This document shows, one piece after another, positions 34,607 to 44,918 of a stretch of DNA of 64,000 bases (positions within the stretch are counted from its first letter, which is position 1; each line of letters starts with the position of its first letter). Source of the DNA: Streptomyces sp. (GTDB lineage: Bacteria; Actinomycetota; Actinomycetes; Streptomycetales; Streptomycetaceae); NCBI RefSeq assembly GCF_031181705.1, contig NZ_JAPSKN010000007.1, forward strand, positions 1-64,000. The letters run 5' to 3'. The notes under the pieces are model-generated. The model saw only the letters and a program-made list of their open reading frames with translations. It did not search any database and was not told the DNA's origin. Both the position numbers and the translations under genes were made by a program.

Positions 34607-35229
34607 AGACCCTCCCACCAGGAGCTCGGGGAGACGGTCCGGGACCTCGCTGCGCTGACGGGGGACGAGGCAGCGTGGAACATCTGAGGCACCCTAGCGT
34701 TCCCTGCAGCTATTCGTAAAACGCCGGATGTGAATCCTGGCTATTCGCTCCGGGTACCCCGGATTACGGGTGGTTGACATCGCCATCCGAGTGATGGCCA
34801 ACACATCACCCGATGACGGATCGTGTGCACCGACCGGGTCCTGCTTGTCGGGATACGTCCGGACTAAGCGGTGCATAAGACCAGCAGGGGACTCCGGCGG
34901 AATGTCCGCTTCGGCGCCCTTCAGGGCTGCCTCGCAGCGTCGTTGATGAGGTCCTGGCGACAATTCGAATTAATGGCGAACGCGTTGTGTGGAGACGGAA
35001 ACGACGCGCTCGAATTCCCCGCACGGGTGGCGCGTCGAAATGCCGTACGAGTACCCGCCGTTGAGCCCTCGCCCTCCGGGCGGCGTGTGCGCCTCCGGGC
35101 GACACGGAGGCGGTCGATGCGTCAGCCGCCGCATAGCCAGGCCGCGTTGGTGGCACGATGGTTCTGGCGGGGTGCGCGGGGTCGCGTCCCCGGGCCGGGA
35201 GAGCGGACCGACCGAGGGTGTGATCAGTT
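34607..35229. other. 623-base intergenic region
   Basis: No supported gene. It contains TTGACA at about 34773, small inverted repeats (TCCGGGTACCCCGGA; GTGATG and CATCAC), and is lower in GC than its surroundings around 34690-34990. Short frames here have poor codon bias. It presumably holds promoters for the acyltransferase and the small membrane protein. Confidence 0.4.
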
Positions 35230-35424
35230 GTGGCCATTTCACTGTCTGTGGTGCTGCTGTTGGCGATCATCCTTGTGGTGTTGCTGAGAGGAGGATCCAT
35301 CAAGGCAGGTCCCGCGATCGTGGCGATCCTCTTCGGCTTCTTCCTCGCCTCGACCGGCATGGCCCCGTCGATCAACCGGTTCCTGAACTCGATAGCGGAG
35401 ACCATCAACTCCATCAGCTTCTGA
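35230..35424 (+). CDS. Small single-pass membrane protein
   Basis: 64 residues from a GTG with GAGGGTG upstream. An N-terminal hydrophobic helix (SLSVVLLLAIILVVLL), a short basic turn (RGGSIKAG) and a second hydrophobic segment (AIVAILFGFFLAST) precede an amphipathic end (INRFLNSIAETINSI). No known domain. The clean membrane pattern and typical codon use support a real gene; similar short proteins occur at this position upstream of the tRNAs and tig in streptomycetes, as far as I recall. Confidence 0.7.
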   Translation: MAISLSVVLLLAIILVVLLRGGSIKAGPAIVAILFGFFLASTGMAPSINRFLNSIAETINSISF

Positions 35425-35683
35425 CGGCCGGCACGGGTCCGCGCGCGTACGGGGCCGGGCCCGCACGACTCCGCCCCCCGAGGGGGAGCGGCCGCCGCAC
35501 CGATGACCGCCTCGGCCCCGACGGCGGGCAGCACCCCCGTGAGGCAGCCGAAGCCGGACCACCCGGCGTCCTGCGGCCCGAGCCCGCCCAGGCGCGTGAG
35601 GGCTCCCGACCGCCTCCGCCACCTGCGTGTACATGACGCCCCCCGGCGGCCGCCCTGCGTGCGCGCACCGGGCCGGAGAAGCA
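35425..35683. other. Gene-free stretch before tRNA-Gly
   Basis: About 260 bases between the small membrane protein and the tRNA-Gly terminator. GC-rich, no supported gene or RNA. Confidence 0.4.
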
Positions 35684-35717
35684 CCTCGGGCCCGGTTCCG
35701 AGGAACCGGGCCCGAGG
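35684..35717 (-). terminator. Hairpin terminator of tRNA-Gly
   Basis: A 16-bp perfect stem (35684-35699 with 35702-35717), just seven bases beyond the 3' end of the tRNA on the - strand. Confidence 0.75.
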
Positions 35718-35724
35718 CCAGAAG

Positions 35725-35795
35725 AGCGGGCGACGGGAATCGAACCCGCGTAGCTAGTTTGGAAGACTAGGGCTCTACCATTGAGCTACGCCCGC
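35725..35795 (-). tRNA. tRNA-Gly (anticodon UCC)
   Basis: 71 bases without encoded CCA. Acceptor GCGGGCG pairs with CGCCCGC; D-loop AATGGTA; anticodon stem CTAGT/ACTAG with loop CTTCCAA giving anticodon UCC; T-arm GGTTCGATTCC. Discriminator U. Confidence 0.96.
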
Positions 35796-35962
35796 ACAGC
35801 ACGCGCCGCAGGTCGGAGCGACCCCGGCACTGAAGGCATGGTAGCGGGTCCGGACCGCACCACGCACGCCGCGTTTCCGGCCCGCGCCGACGCGGCCCCG
35901 GCCCCCGTGGAAATACGGCGGCCGCACCGCCTGCCGGCATGTACCCTACGTGTCGCACCAGA

Positions 35963-36039
35963 CGGGGTGTGGCGCAGCTTGGTAGCGCGTCCGCTTTGGG
36001 AGCGGAAGGCCGTGGGTTCAAATCCCGCCACCCCGACCA
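35963..36039 (+). tRNA. tRNA-Pro (anticodon UGG)
   Basis: 77 bases including an encoded CCA at 36037-36039. Acceptor CGGGGTG pairs with CACCCCG; anticodon stem CCGCT/AGCGG with loop TTTGGGA giving UGG; T-loop GGTTCAAATCC. Divergent from tRNA-Gly. Confidence 0.97.
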
Positions 36040-36092
36040 GTCATCGGCCACCTCGGGTGATCCTCATCCGGCCCCCCCGGGTGATCGTCTCC

Positions 36093-36117
36093 CGATCACT
36101 CGCGTGATCGCCTTTTG
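36093..36117 (+). terminator. Hairpin terminator after tRNA-Pro
   Basis: CGATCAC and GTGATCG (36093-36099 with 36104-36110), loop TCGC, then CCTTTTG. It lies between tRNA-Pro and the tig promoter. Confidence 0.6.
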
Positions 36118-36143
36118 GGCGGTGTAGTCGCTGCCGTTACTAT
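36115..36143 (+). promoter_or_regulatory. Vegetative-type promoter of tig
   Basis: TTGGGC (36115-36120), 17-base spacer, TACTAT (36138-36143). The expected start is near 36150, leaving a leader of about 105 bases before the tig GTG. Confidence 0.55.
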
Positions 36144-36255
36144 GCAAGCTGCACGCCCGTGTGTCTCATCGTCTGAAGTCCTCCGGGCGGCGAAATCCGC
36201 CGGGCCGTTCTGGCGCCGGCAGAAACCAAGAAGTCAGCCACAAGGAGACCGAACC

Positions 36256-37644
36256 GTGAAGAGCGCCGTGGAGACCCTGAACCCGACTCGGGTTCGGCTC
36301 ACTGTCGAGGTGCCCTTCGAGGAGCTCAAGGACAGCCTCGACGCGGCGTACAAGAAGATCAACCAGCAGGTCACGGTGAAGGGCTTCCGCAAGGGCAAGG
36401 TCCCGGCCCGGGTCATCGACCAGCGGTTCGGCCGCGGTGCCGTGCTGGAGGAGGCCGTCAACGACGCGCTTCCGAAGTTCTACACCGACGCGGTCAACGA
36501 GGCCGAGCTCAGCCCGCTGGGCCAGCCCGAGGTCGACATCACGGAGCTGAAGGACGGCGAGACGCTGAACTTCACCGCCGAGGTCGACATCCGCCCGGCC
36601 ATCGAGATCCCGGACTACTCCGGCATCGAGGTCGAGGTCGACGCGGTCGAGGTCACCGACGAGGACGTCGACAAGGCCGTCGAGGAGCTGCGCGAGCGCT
36701 TCGCCTCCACCGCCCCGGTCGAGCGTGCCGCCGAGGACGGCGACGTCGTGACGATCGACCTGGAGGCCAAGGTCGACGGCGAGGTCCTGGAGGACGGCGT
36801 CGCGAGCGGCGTCTCCTACACCATCGGCTCCGGCGAGCTGCTGGACGGCATCGACGACGCCGTCAAGGGCCTGGAGGCCGGTGGCGAGGCCACCTTCACC
36901 TCCGAGCTCAAGGGCGGCTCCGCCGCCGGCAAGGAGGCCGAGGTCACCGTCAGGGTCACCCAGGTCGCCAAGCGTGAACTGCCCGAGCTGGACGACGAGT
37001 TCGCGCAGCTCGCCTCCGAGTTCGACACCCTCGAGGAGCTGCGCGCCGACAGCCGCAAGCGCCTGGAGAACATGAAGCAGTACGACCAGGCCACGCAGGC
37101 CCAGGAGCGCGTCCTGGAGAAGCTGCTGGAGCTCGTCGAGGTGCCCGTCCCCGAGAAGCTGCTCGAGGACGAGATCAACACCCGCAAGCACAACCTGGAG
37201 CACCACCAGCTCGGCCAGATGGGCCTCGACCTCGCGAAGTACCTGGAGATCCAGGGCAAGACCGAGGAGGAGTTCGAGACCGAGACGCGTGAGGCCGCGG
37301 TCAAGGGCATCAAGACCCAGTTCGTCCTCGACGAGCTGGTCAAGCAGGAGAAGCTGAACGTCAACCAGGAGGAGCTCACCGAGCACCTCATGCGCCGCGC
37401 GGCCTCCTCCGGCATGTCCCCCGACCAGTTCGCCCAGGCGGTCGTCGAGGGCGGCCAGGTTCCGCTCCTGGTCGGCGAGGTCGCCCGCGGCAAGGCCCTC
37501 GCCGTCGTGGTCGAGAAGGCCACGGTCAAGGACACCAACGGCGAGATCATCGACCTCGACGACGAAGAGGACGAGACCGAGTCCGCCGAGGCCGCGGCCG
37601 AGGAGACCCCGGCCGAGTCCGCCGAGGAGAAGACCGAGGGCTGA
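36256..37644 (+). CDS. tig: Trigger factor (ribosome-associated chaperone and prolyl isomerase)
   Basis: 462 residues from a GTG eight bases after AAGGAG. The N-terminal ribosome-docking domain has the signature GFRKGKVP at about 42-49. The FKBP-type domain begins near [16 protein letters not shown] (about 160), followed by the helical substrate cradle. The C-terminus is an acidic tail ([18 protein letters not shown]), a usual actinobacterial extension. Shields nascent chains at the ribosome exit. Its position before clpP1-clpP2-clpX is widely conserved. Own promoter and terminator. Confidence 0.97.
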   Translation: MKSAVETLNPTRVRLTVEVPFEELKDSLDAAYKKINQQVTVKGFRKGKVPARVIDQRFGRGAVLEEAVNDALPKFYTDAVNEAELSPLGQPEVDITELKDGETLNFTAEVDIRPAIEIPDYSGIEVEVDAVEVTDEDVDKAVEELRERFASTAPVERAAEDGDVVTIDLEAKVDGEVLEDGVASGVSYTIGSGELLDGIDDAVKGLEAGGEATFTSELKGGSAAGKEAEVTVRVTQVAKRELPELDDEFAQLASEFDTLEELRADSRKRLENMKQYDQATQAQERVLEKLLELVEVPVPEKLLEDEINTRKHNLEHHQLGQMGLDLAKYLEIQGKTEEEFETETREAAVKGIKTQFVLDELVKQEKLNVNQEELTEHLMRRAASSGMSPDQFAQAVVEGGQVPLLVGEVARGKALAVVVEKATVKDTNGEIIDLDDEEDETESAEAAAEETPAESAEEKTEG

Positions 37645-37668
37645 GCCCCGGCAGCGACGAGCGACTGA

Positions 37669-37698
37669 GAAGGCCCTGGGGCACGCCCCAGGGCCTTC
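37669..37698 (+). terminator. Hairpin terminator after tig
   Basis: GAAGGCCCTGGGGC and GCCCCAGGGCCTTC form a 12- to 14-bp stem (37669-37698), then TTGCC. Located 24 bases past the stop. Confidence 0.8.
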
Positions 37699-37725
37699 TT
37701 GCCCCCCAGAAAGGCGAGCGCACCT

Positions 37726-37790
37726 CAGGGGCGCGGGGAACTGCGCGACATGCCCCCACCCGCCCGCAACCCGGCGATCGCCGCACCACC
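37726..37790. repeat. Dispersed Streptomyces intergenic repeat, copy A
   Basis: CAGGGGCGCGGGG followed by AACTGCGCGAC and a C-rich tract. This core recurs in intergenic regions of many Streptomyces genomes. A second copy starts at 44792. Function unknown. Confidence 0.55.
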
Positions 37791-37833
37791 CACGACGAGA
37801 CCGCACGCCGCCCCGGCGGAGCCCGCCGCGCTA

Positions 37834-37847
37834 CGCCCCCGGCGAAC
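37834..37847 (-). promoter_or_regulatory. ClgR box upstream of clpP1
   Basis: On the - strand the sequence reads GTTCGC-CGGGG-GCG, matching the GTTCGC-N5-GCG site reported for ClgR, the activator of clpP1, clpC1 and lon in Streptomyces. It lies about 39 bases upstream of a -10-like TAGGGT at 37886-37891, a suitable place for an activator. Confidence 0.65.
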
Positions 37848-37947
37848 ACCCCCATCTCCGGGATTCCCCGAAGGGACCCGCGCGTTAGGGTCCATGAATA
37901 CCAGGGCAGTGGAGTCTCCGATACGGCTCCCGCCCCGCAGGGAACAC

Positions 37948-38607
37948 GTGAGACGGCCCGGCGCCGTCGTAAGACGAGCAGGTGGATACGTGACGAATCT
38001 GATGCCTTCAGCCGCCGGCGAGCCTTCCATCGGTGGTGGCCTCGGCGACCAGGTCTACAACCGGCTGCTCAACGAGCGGATCATCTTCCTCGGCCAGCCG
38101 GTCGACGACGACATCGCCAACAAGATCACCGCACAGCTGCTGCTCCTTGCCGCCGACCCGGACAAGGACATCTACCTGTACATCAACAGCCCCGGCGGTT
38201 CGATCACGGCCGGCATGGCGATCTACGACACGATGCAGTTCATCAAGAACGACGTGGTGACCATCGCCATGGGTCTCGCGGCTTCCATGGGCCAGTTCCT
38301 GCTCAGCGCGGGCACCCCCGGCAAGCGCTTCGCTCTGCCGAACGCCGAGATCCTGATCCACCAGCCCTCCGCGGGTCTGGCGGGCTCCGCCTCGGACATC
38401 AAGATCCACGCCGAGCGGCTGCTGCACACCAAGAAGCGCATGGCCGAGCTCACCGCTCAGCACACCGGCCAGACGGTCGAGCAGATCACCCGCGACTCGG
38501 ACCGCGACCGCTGGTTCGACGCCTTCGAGGCCAAGGAGTACGGCCTCATCGACGACGTGATCCCCACGGCCGCCGGTATGCCGGGCGGCGGCGGCACCGG
38601 GGCCTGA
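37948..38607 (+). CDS. clpP1: ATP-dependent Clp protease proteolytic subunit 1
   Basis: 219 residues from the GTG at 37948, which gives the length I recall for S. coelicolor/lividans ClpP1; a GTG at 37990 (205 residues, AGGTGG upstream) is an alternative. Catalytic triad: Ser in [11 protein letters not shown] (about 113), His in EILIHQPS (about 138) and Asp in [15 protein letters not shown]. The [19 protein letters not shown] oxyanion strand is intact. Forms the barrel protease with ClpP2, fed by ClpX or ClpC. Transcribed with clpP2, probably activated by ClgR. Confidence 0.95.
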   Translation: MRRPGAVVRRAGGYVTNLMPSAAGEPSIGGGLGDQVYNRLLNERIIFLGQPVDDDIANKITAQLLLLAADPDKDIYLYINSPGGSITAGMAIYDTMQFIKNDVVTIAMGLAASMGQFLLSAGTPGKRFALPNAEILIHQPSAGLAGSASDIKIHAERLLHTKKRMAELTAQHTGQTVEQITRDSDRDRWFDAFEAKEYGLIDDVIPTAAGMPGGGGTGA

Positions 38608-38609
38608 GA

Positions 38610-38642
38610 GGTCCTACGCGGCTCCACGAGCCCCGTAGGACC
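38610..38642 (+). other. Intercistronic hairpin, clpP1-clpP2
   Basis: GGTCCTACG and CGTAGGACC form a 9-bp stem (38610-38618 with 38634-38642) immediately after the clpP1 stop, 73 bases before clpP2. Possible RNA-stability element or partial terminator. Confidence 0.5.
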
Positions 38643-38715
38643 CCGCCCGGGCCCCGGAGCCCCGGGACGCCCCAGCAGCCCCAGCCGACCGCCTCAGCCC
38701 CTTTCAGGAGACACC

Positions 38716-39423
38716 GTGAACGCATTCCCCGGCAGTGGGATCTACGACCGCACTCAGGCCGTGCAGGACGTGAGCGCCTCGCAGGGCCGCTACACCGGCC
38801 CGCAGGCCGAGTCCCGCTACGTCATCCCGCGCTTCGTCGAGCGCACCTCCCAGGGCATTCGCGAGTACGACCCGTACGCGAAGCTCTTCGAGGAGCGCGT
38901 GATCTTCCTCGGCGTCCAGATCGACGACGCCTCCGCCAACGACGTCATGGCGCAGCTGCTGTGCCTGGAGTCGATGGACCCCGACCGGGACATCTCGGTC
39001 TACATCAACAGCCCCGGCGGCTCCTTCACGGCGCTCACGGCGATCTACGACACGATGCAGTACGTCAAGCCGGACATCCAGACGGTCTGCATGGGCCAGG
39101 CGGCCTCCGCCGCCGCCGTCCTGCTGGCCGCCGGTACGCCGGGCAAGCGCATGGCCCTGCCGAACGCGCGCGTGCTGATCCACCAGCCCTACAGCGAGAC
39201 CGGCCGCGGCCAGGTGTCCGACCTGGAGATCGCCGCCAACGAGATCCTGCGGATGCGGACGCAGCTGGAGGAGATGCTGGCCAAGCACTCCACCCAGGCG
39301 ATCGACAAGATCCGCGAGGACATCGAGCGCGACAAGATCCTCACGGCCGAGGACGCGCTGAACTACGGACTGATCGACCAGATCATCACCACCCGGAAGA
39401 TGGACAACTCGAGCCTGCGTTGA
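38716..39423 (+). CDS. clpP2: ATP-dependent Clp protease proteolytic subunit 2
   Basis: 235 residues from a GTG behind CAGGAG. Triad: Ser in [11 protein letters not shown], His in VLIHQPYSE, Asp in [16 protein letters not shown]. The N-terminal extension of about 40 residues ([19 protein letters not shown]) is probably removed by self-processing. Pairs with ClpP1; in actinobacteria the active enzyme is a mixed ClpP1P2 particle. Second gene of the clpP1P2 operon, 108 bases after clpP1. Confidence 0.95.
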   Translation: MNAFPGSGIYDRTQAVQDVSASQGRYTGPQAESRYVIPRFVERTSQGIREYDPYAKLFEERVIFLGVQIDDASANDVMAQLLCLESMDPDRDISVYINSPGGSFTALTAIYDTMQYVKPDIQTVCMGQAASAAAVLLAAGTPGKRMALPNARVLIHQPYSETGRGQVSDLEIAANEILRMRTQLEEMLAKHSTQAIDKIREDIERDKILTAEDALNYGLIDQIITTRKMDNSSLR

Positions 39424-39447
39424 GGCGTGAGGCTGTATCGTCTGCCG

Positions 39448-39499
39448 CCCCTTGGCACGGTTTGGCACGGTTCACGTCAAAGCGAACCGTGCCAAGGGG
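39448..39499 (+). promoter_or_regulatory. Clp operon internal element with alternative hairpins before clpX
   Basis: CCCCTTGGCACGGTT (39448-39462) pairs perfectly with AACCGTGCCAAGGGG (39485-39499). A tandem second copy of TTGGCACGGTT ends at 39472 and GGCACGGTTC can pair with the same right arm (GAACCGTGCC). Two mutually exclusive hairpins are therefore possible. It sits 25 bases after clpP2 and 105 before clpX, and could be a terminator, attenuator or protein-binding inverted repeat. Confidence 0.6.
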
Positions 39500-39604
39500 G
39501 GCCCGGACGAGGGGCCCGGCAAGGTACCGTCGGACATAAGGCAGCACCAGGAGTCCGCTGGACGTCGACGTCCAGGAGTCTCCCAGGCGAAGGGGAAGCA
39601 CACC

Positions 39605-40891
<1,287 letters not shown>

Positions 40892-40927
40892 GCCTCACCC
40901 CCGGCCACAGAAGCCCCCGGCACACAG

Positions 40928-40957
40928 AAGGCGCCCGGCGACATCGCCGGGCGCCTT
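40928..40957. terminator. Bidirectional hairpin terminator
   Basis: A 13-bp perfect stem (40928-40940 with 40945-40957) between convergent clpX and the Pro/Gln-rich membrane protein gene. Confidence 0.85.
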
Positions 40958-40971
40958 GGTCGTTCCTGGGG

Positions 40972-41937
40972 TCAGGCCTTCACGCGGATCTCGCTGCGGA
41001 CCTTCGTGGTGAGGTCGATCGCCACGTCCTTGGTGACGCCCTGCGCCGCGTCACCGGGCGAGATGAGGGCGATGGTGCTGTAGTCGGCCCACGCGCAGAA
41101 CCAGTTGGTCTTCTCCTTCTTCGTCACCTGGTCCTGGCCCTTGACCGACTGGCACTTCATGACCGCGCCGTCGAGGTCCGCCGACTCCGGCTCGCCGACC
41201 AGTTCGGGCTTGCCGGACCCGGTGGAGGACTCCTTCTCGGCCGACTTCCTGAAGTTGGCGAAGAACAGGTCCAGCGTCTTCTCCGGGTCGGAGATCTCGC
41301 CGTAGGCACCGGCCACCGAAAGGGTCTTGGCCGTGGCCATCTTCGCGGCGGACGACGGATCGTCGGGGTCGTAGTCGCTCAGGTCGACCGTGGAGTAGAG
41401 GCCCGCCGCCGTCTTGGCGTTCTTGACGCCGCTCTTCTCCAGCTCCGCCGTCGAGTCGCCGCCGGCGGTCTGCCCGTCCTTGGTGGTGCGGTTGTAGTCG
41501 GTGAGCACCTTCGCCGGTGTCGCCAGCTTGTGCGGCCCGTCGTCCTCCAGCGCGCCCGCGCCGCCGCTCCCGCCGAGCACGAAGTACGCGCCCACGCCGA
41601 TCGCGGCGACGACGGCGACCGCGCCGATCACGATGCCCGTCTTCTTCCTGCCGCCGCCCGGCGCCGGGGGCTGCGGCATGCCGTACGGGGCCTGGCCGTA
41701 GGGCGGCTGCGGCTGCTGGCCGTACGGGGGCTGCTGGCCGTAGGGAGCCTGCTGGGGCGGGACGCCCTGCGGGGGCTGCTGCGGGTAGCCGTAACCGGGC
41801 TGGGGCGAAGGGGCCTGCTGGGGGTAGCCGTAGCCGGGCTGGGGCGCCTGCGGCTGCTGGCCGTACGGGCCCGGCTGGCCGTACGGTCCGGGCTGCTGGG
41901 GCTGCCCGCCGTACGGGCCCGGCTGGTTGTAGCTCAT
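40972..41937 (-). CDS. Pro/Gln/Tyr-rich single-pass membrane protein, exported C-domain
   Basis: 321 residues. Residues 1-95 are a disordered tract of PQQPGPYGQ-like repeats. Residues about 100-120 ([21 protein letters not shown]) form one membrane helix after a GRKK stop signal, so the C-terminal 200 residues are outside. That part has two Cys (MKCQSVKG and WFCAWAD) and no family I can name. The topology is common for streptomycete surface proteins next to clpX. GGAGGGG lies 11 bases upstream of the ATG. Confidence 0.8.
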   Translation of the reverse strand: MSYNQPGPYGGQPQQPGPYGQPGPYGQQPQAPQPGYGYPQQAPSPQPGYGYPQQPPQGVPPQQAPYGQQPPYGQQPQPPYGQAPYGMPQPPAPGGGRKKTGIVIGAVAVVAAIGVGAYFVLGGSGGAGALEDDGPHKLATPAKVLTDYNRTTKDGQTAGGDSTAELEKSGVKNAKTAAGLYSTVDLSDYDPDDPSSAAKMATAKTLSVAGAYGEISDPEKTLDLFFANFRKSAEKESSTGSGKPELVGEPESADLDGAVMKCQSVKGQDQVTKKEKTNWFCAWADYSTIALISPGDAAQGVTKDVAIDLTTKVRSEIRVKA

Positions 41938-42062
41938 CTTCTGGGTTCCCCTCCAGATGGTCAGGTCTTTCCGACATCCTGGCGCAGCCCCGCCGTGTGC
42001 ATGGCATCGGGCCCCCCACCGTTACAAGACAAACGCGTTTCGGGACGGCGTCGTGACACCTC

Positions 42063-42075
42063 TAAACTGACCCCC
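42063..42075 (+). promoter_or_regulatory. -10-like hexamer before valS
   Basis: TAAACT at 42063-42068, seven bases before the GTG, and no Shine-Dalgarno. It suggests a leaderless valS mRNA. No T-box leader was seen. Confidence 0.4.
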
Positions 42076-44727
42076 GTGACCGAGAACGCTCAGCAGCAGC
42101 CACCAGCGCCCAGCACCGACCTGCCGACCCAGTACGCGCCGGCCGACGTAGAGGGGCCGCTGTACGAGCGCTGGGTGGAGCGGGGTTACTTTGAGGCGGA
42201 CGCCAAGAGCGAGAAGCCGCCGTACACCATCGTCATCCCGCCGCCGAACGTCACGGGCAGCCTGCACCTCGGGCACGCCTTCGAGCACACCCTCATCGAC
42301 GCCCTGACCCGCCGCAAGCGCATGCAGGGCTTCGAGACGCTGTGGCAGCCCGGCATGGACCATGCCGGCATCGCCACGCAGAACGTCGTCGAGCGCGAGC
42401 TGGCCAAGGAGGGCAAGTCCCGGCACGACCTGGGCCGTGAGGCCTTCGTCGAGCGGGTCTGGCAGTGGAAGGGCGAGTCCGGCGGCCAGATCAGCGGCCA
42501 GATGCGGCGGTTGGGCGACGGCGTCGCCTGGTCGCGCGAGCGCTTCACGATGGACGAGGGCCTCTCCAAGGCCGTCCAGACCATCTTCAAGCGGCTCTAC
42601 GACGACGAGCTGATCTACCGCGCCGAGCGCATCATCAACTGGTGCCCCCGGTGCCTGACCGCGATCTCGGACATCGAGGTCGAGTACCAGGACGACGACG
42701 GCGAGCTCGTCTCCATGAAGTACGGCGACGGGGACGACACCATCGTCGTCGCCACCACCCGTGCCGAGACGATGCTCGGTGACACGGCCGTCGCCGTCCA
42801 CCCCGAGGACGAGCGCTACAAGCACCTGGTCGGCAAGCTGGTCAAGCTGCCGCTGACCGACCGCTCCATCCCGGTCGTCGCGGACGAGCACGTCGACCCG
42901 GAGTTCGGCACGGGTGCCGTCAAGGTCACCCCGGCGCACGACCCGAACGACTTCGAGATCGGCCAGCGCCACGGCCTCCCGGCCCTGACGATCATGGACG
43001 AGCACGCGGTCATCACCGCGCACGGCCCCTTCCAGGGCCAGGACCGGCTGGAGGCCCGCTCGGCGATCGTCGCCGCGCTGCGCGCCGAAGGGCGGATCGT
43101 CGCCGAGAAGCGCCCGTACGTCCACTCCGTCGGCCACTGCTCGCGCTGCAAGACCACCATCGAGCCGCGCCTGTCCATGCAGTGGTGGGTCAAGGTCGGC
43201 CCGCTCGCCAAGGCGGCCGGTGACGCCGTCCGCGACGGGCGCGTCAAGATCCACCCGCAGGAGATGGAGAAGCGCTACTTCGACTGGGTCGACAACCTCC
43301 ACGACTGGTGCATCTCGCGCCAGCTGTGGTGGGGCCACCGCATCCCGGTCTGGTACGGCCCCGAAGGCGAGGTCGTCTGCGTCGGCCCCGACGAGGAGCC
43401 GCCGAGCGGCGAGGGCTGGCGCCAGGACACCGACGTCCTCGACACCTGGTTCTCCTCGGGCCTGTGGCCGTTCTCCACGCTCGGCTGGCCCGAGCAGACC
43501 GAGTCGCTCGCGAAGTTCTACCCGAACTCCGTCCTGGTCACCGGCTACGACATCCTCTTCTTCTGGGTCGCCCGGATGATGATGTTCGGCCTGTACGCGA
43601 TGGACGGCACCCCGCCGTTCCACACCATCGCCCTGCACGGCATGGTCCGCGACCAGTTCGGCAAGAAGATGTCGAAGTCCTTCGGCAACGCGGTCAACCC
43701 GCTGGACTGGATGGACAAGTACGGCTCCGACGCCCTGCGCTTCACCCTCGCCCGCGGCGCCAACCCGGGCGTCGACGTGCCGATCGGTGAGGACTGGGTC
43801 CAGGGCTCGCGCAACTTCGCCAACAAGATCTGGAACGCCACGCGCTTCGCGCTGATGAACGGCGCCACCGTCGAGGGCCCGCTGCCCGAGCCGTCGAAGA
43901 TGTCCTCGACGGACCGCTGGATCCTCTCCCGCCTGAACTCGGTCGTCGCCGAGGTCGACGCGTACTACGACGACTACCAGTTCGCGAAGCTGTCCGACGC
44001 CCTGTTCCACTTCGCGTGGGACGAGGTCTTCGACTGGTACGTCGAGCTGTCCAAGACGACGTTCCAGGCGGGCGGCGAGGCGGCCGAGGTCTCCAAGCGC
44101 GTCCTGGGCGAGGTCCTCGACGTCACGCTGAAGCTGCTGCACCCGGTGGTCCCGTTCGTCACCGAGACGCTGTGGACGACGCTGACCGGCGGTGAGTCGG
44201 TCGTCATCGCCGAGTGGCCGAAGGCTGTGGCCGTTCCCGGTGCTGACGCACCGGGCGGCTTCCGGGACGCCGACGCCGAGCGCGAGATCGAGTCGCTCCA
44301 GTCGGTCATCACCGAGGTCCGCCGCTTCCGCGCCGACCAGGGCCTCCAGCCCGGCCAGCGGGTCCCGGCCCGCCTCACCCTGGACGGCACGCCGTTCGCG
44401 CCGCACGAGGCGGCCATCCGCCAGCTGCTGCGCCTCCAGCCGGAGGGCGAGTCCTTCACGGCCACGGCGACCCTCCCGGTCGCCGGTGCCGAGGTCGCCC
44501 TCGACCTCTCCGGCACGATCGACGTGGCGGCGGAGCGCAAGCGCCTGGCGAAGGACCTCGCCGCGGCCGAGAAGGAGAAGGCCCAGGCGGGCGCCAAGCT
44601 CGGCAACGAGGCGTTCCTGGCGAAGGCCCCCGACCACGTCGTGGACAAGATCCGCACCCGCCTCGCCAAGGCGGAGGAGGACATCGCCCGCATCCAGGTC
44701 CAGCTGGAGAGGCTGCCGCAGGCGTAG
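42076..44727 (+). CDS. valS: Valyl-tRNA synthetase
   Basis: 883 residues, full length for ValS. Class I motifs: HIGH-equivalent [11 protein letters not shown] at about 57-67 and [10 protein letters not shown] at about 530. The CP1 editing domain has the [17 protein letters not shown] segment that clears mischarged threonine. The C-terminal coiled-coil arm ([28 protein letters not shown]) contacts tRNA-Val. GTG start with a -10-like hexamer directly upstream. A terminator hairpin follows, although folC starts 190 bases on. Confidence 0.97.
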   Translation: MTENAQQQPPAPSTDLPTQYAPADVEGPLYERWVERGYFEADAKSEKPPYTIVIPPPNVTGSLHLGHAFEHTLIDALTRRKRMQGFETLWQPGMDHAGIATQNVVERELAKEGKSRHDLGREAFVERVWQWKGESGGQISGQMRRLGDGVAWSRERFTMDEGLSKAVQTIFKRLYDDELIYRAERIINWCPRCLTAISDIEVEYQDDDGELVSMKYGDGDDTIVVATTRAETMLGDTAVAVHPEDERYKHLVGKLVKLPLTDRSIPVVADEHVDPEFGTGAVKVTPAHDPNDFEIGQRHGLPALTIMDEHAVITAHGPFQGQDRLEARSAIVAALRAEGRIVAEKRPYVHSVGHCSRCKTTIEPRLSMQWWVKVGPLAKAAGDAVRDGRVKIHPQEMEKRYFDWVDNLHDWCISRQLWWGHRIPVWYGPEGEVVCVGPDEEPPSGEGWRQDTDVLDTWFSSGLWPFSTLGWPEQTESLAKFYPNSVLVTGYDILFFWVARMMMFGLYAMDGTPPFHTIALHGMVRDQFGKKMSKSFGNAVNPLDWMDKYGSDALRFTLARGANPGVDVPIGEDWVQGSRNFANKIWNATRFALMNGATVEGPLPEPSKMSSTDRWILSRLNSVVAEVDAYYDDYQFAKLSDALFHFAWDEVFDWYVELSKTTFQAGGEAAEVSKRVLGEVLDVTLKLLHPVVPFVTETLWTTLTGGESVVIAEWPKAVAVPGADAPGGFRDADAEREIESLQSVITEVRRFRADQGLQPGQRVPARLTLDGTPFAPHEAAIRQLLRLQPEGESFTATATLPVAGAEVALDLSGTIDVAAERKRLAKDLAAAEKEKAQAGAKLGNEAFLAKAPDHVVDKIRTRLAKAEEDIARIQVQLERLPQA

Positions 44728-44744
44728 CCCGTTCGCAGCAGTGC

Positions 44745-44774
44745 AGGCCCCGGTGCCACTGGGTACCGGGGCCT
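44745..44774 (+). terminator. Hairpin terminator after valS
   Basis: AGGCCCCGGT pairs with ACCGGGGCCT (44745-44754 with 44765-44774), followed by TACGC. Confidence 0.75.
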
Positions 44775-44791
44775 TACGCGTACCCGCTTTC

Positions 44792-44860
44792 CAGGGGCGC
44801 GGGGCAGTCATCGGTATGCGGCTCCGCCGCGTGGGCGCGACAAGCCGCGGACGGCCCGCG
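44792..44860. repeat. Dispersed Streptomyces intergenic repeat, copy B
   Basis: CAGGGGCGCGGGG as in copy A (37726), then GCGGCTCCGCCGCGTGGGCGCGACAAGCC-type sequence, another frequent Streptomyces intergenic pattern with an internal GGCTCCGCC hairpin. Sits between valS and folC. Confidence 0.5.
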
Positions 44861-44918
44861 CCGACGACGACACAAACCACCCCCGACCGATGTCACTCCG
44901 CCTCCGTAGACTGGCCCC

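Noticed and set aside
34694-34963. 89-codon - strand frame in the intergenic region
   Set aside because: Poor GC3 bias, no ribosome site, no family; treated as chance.
36166-37806. 546-codon open frame on the - strand
   Set aside because: Antisense to tig; low-complexity Leu/Asp/Gly sequence.
41938-42075. T-box riboswitch before valS
   Set aside because: No T-box core or specifier hairpin; only about 140 bases are available and the promoter seems to abut the start codon.
42022-44880. 952-codon open frame on the - strand
   Set aside because: Antisense to valS; Leu/Asp/Arg-rich shadow with no domain.
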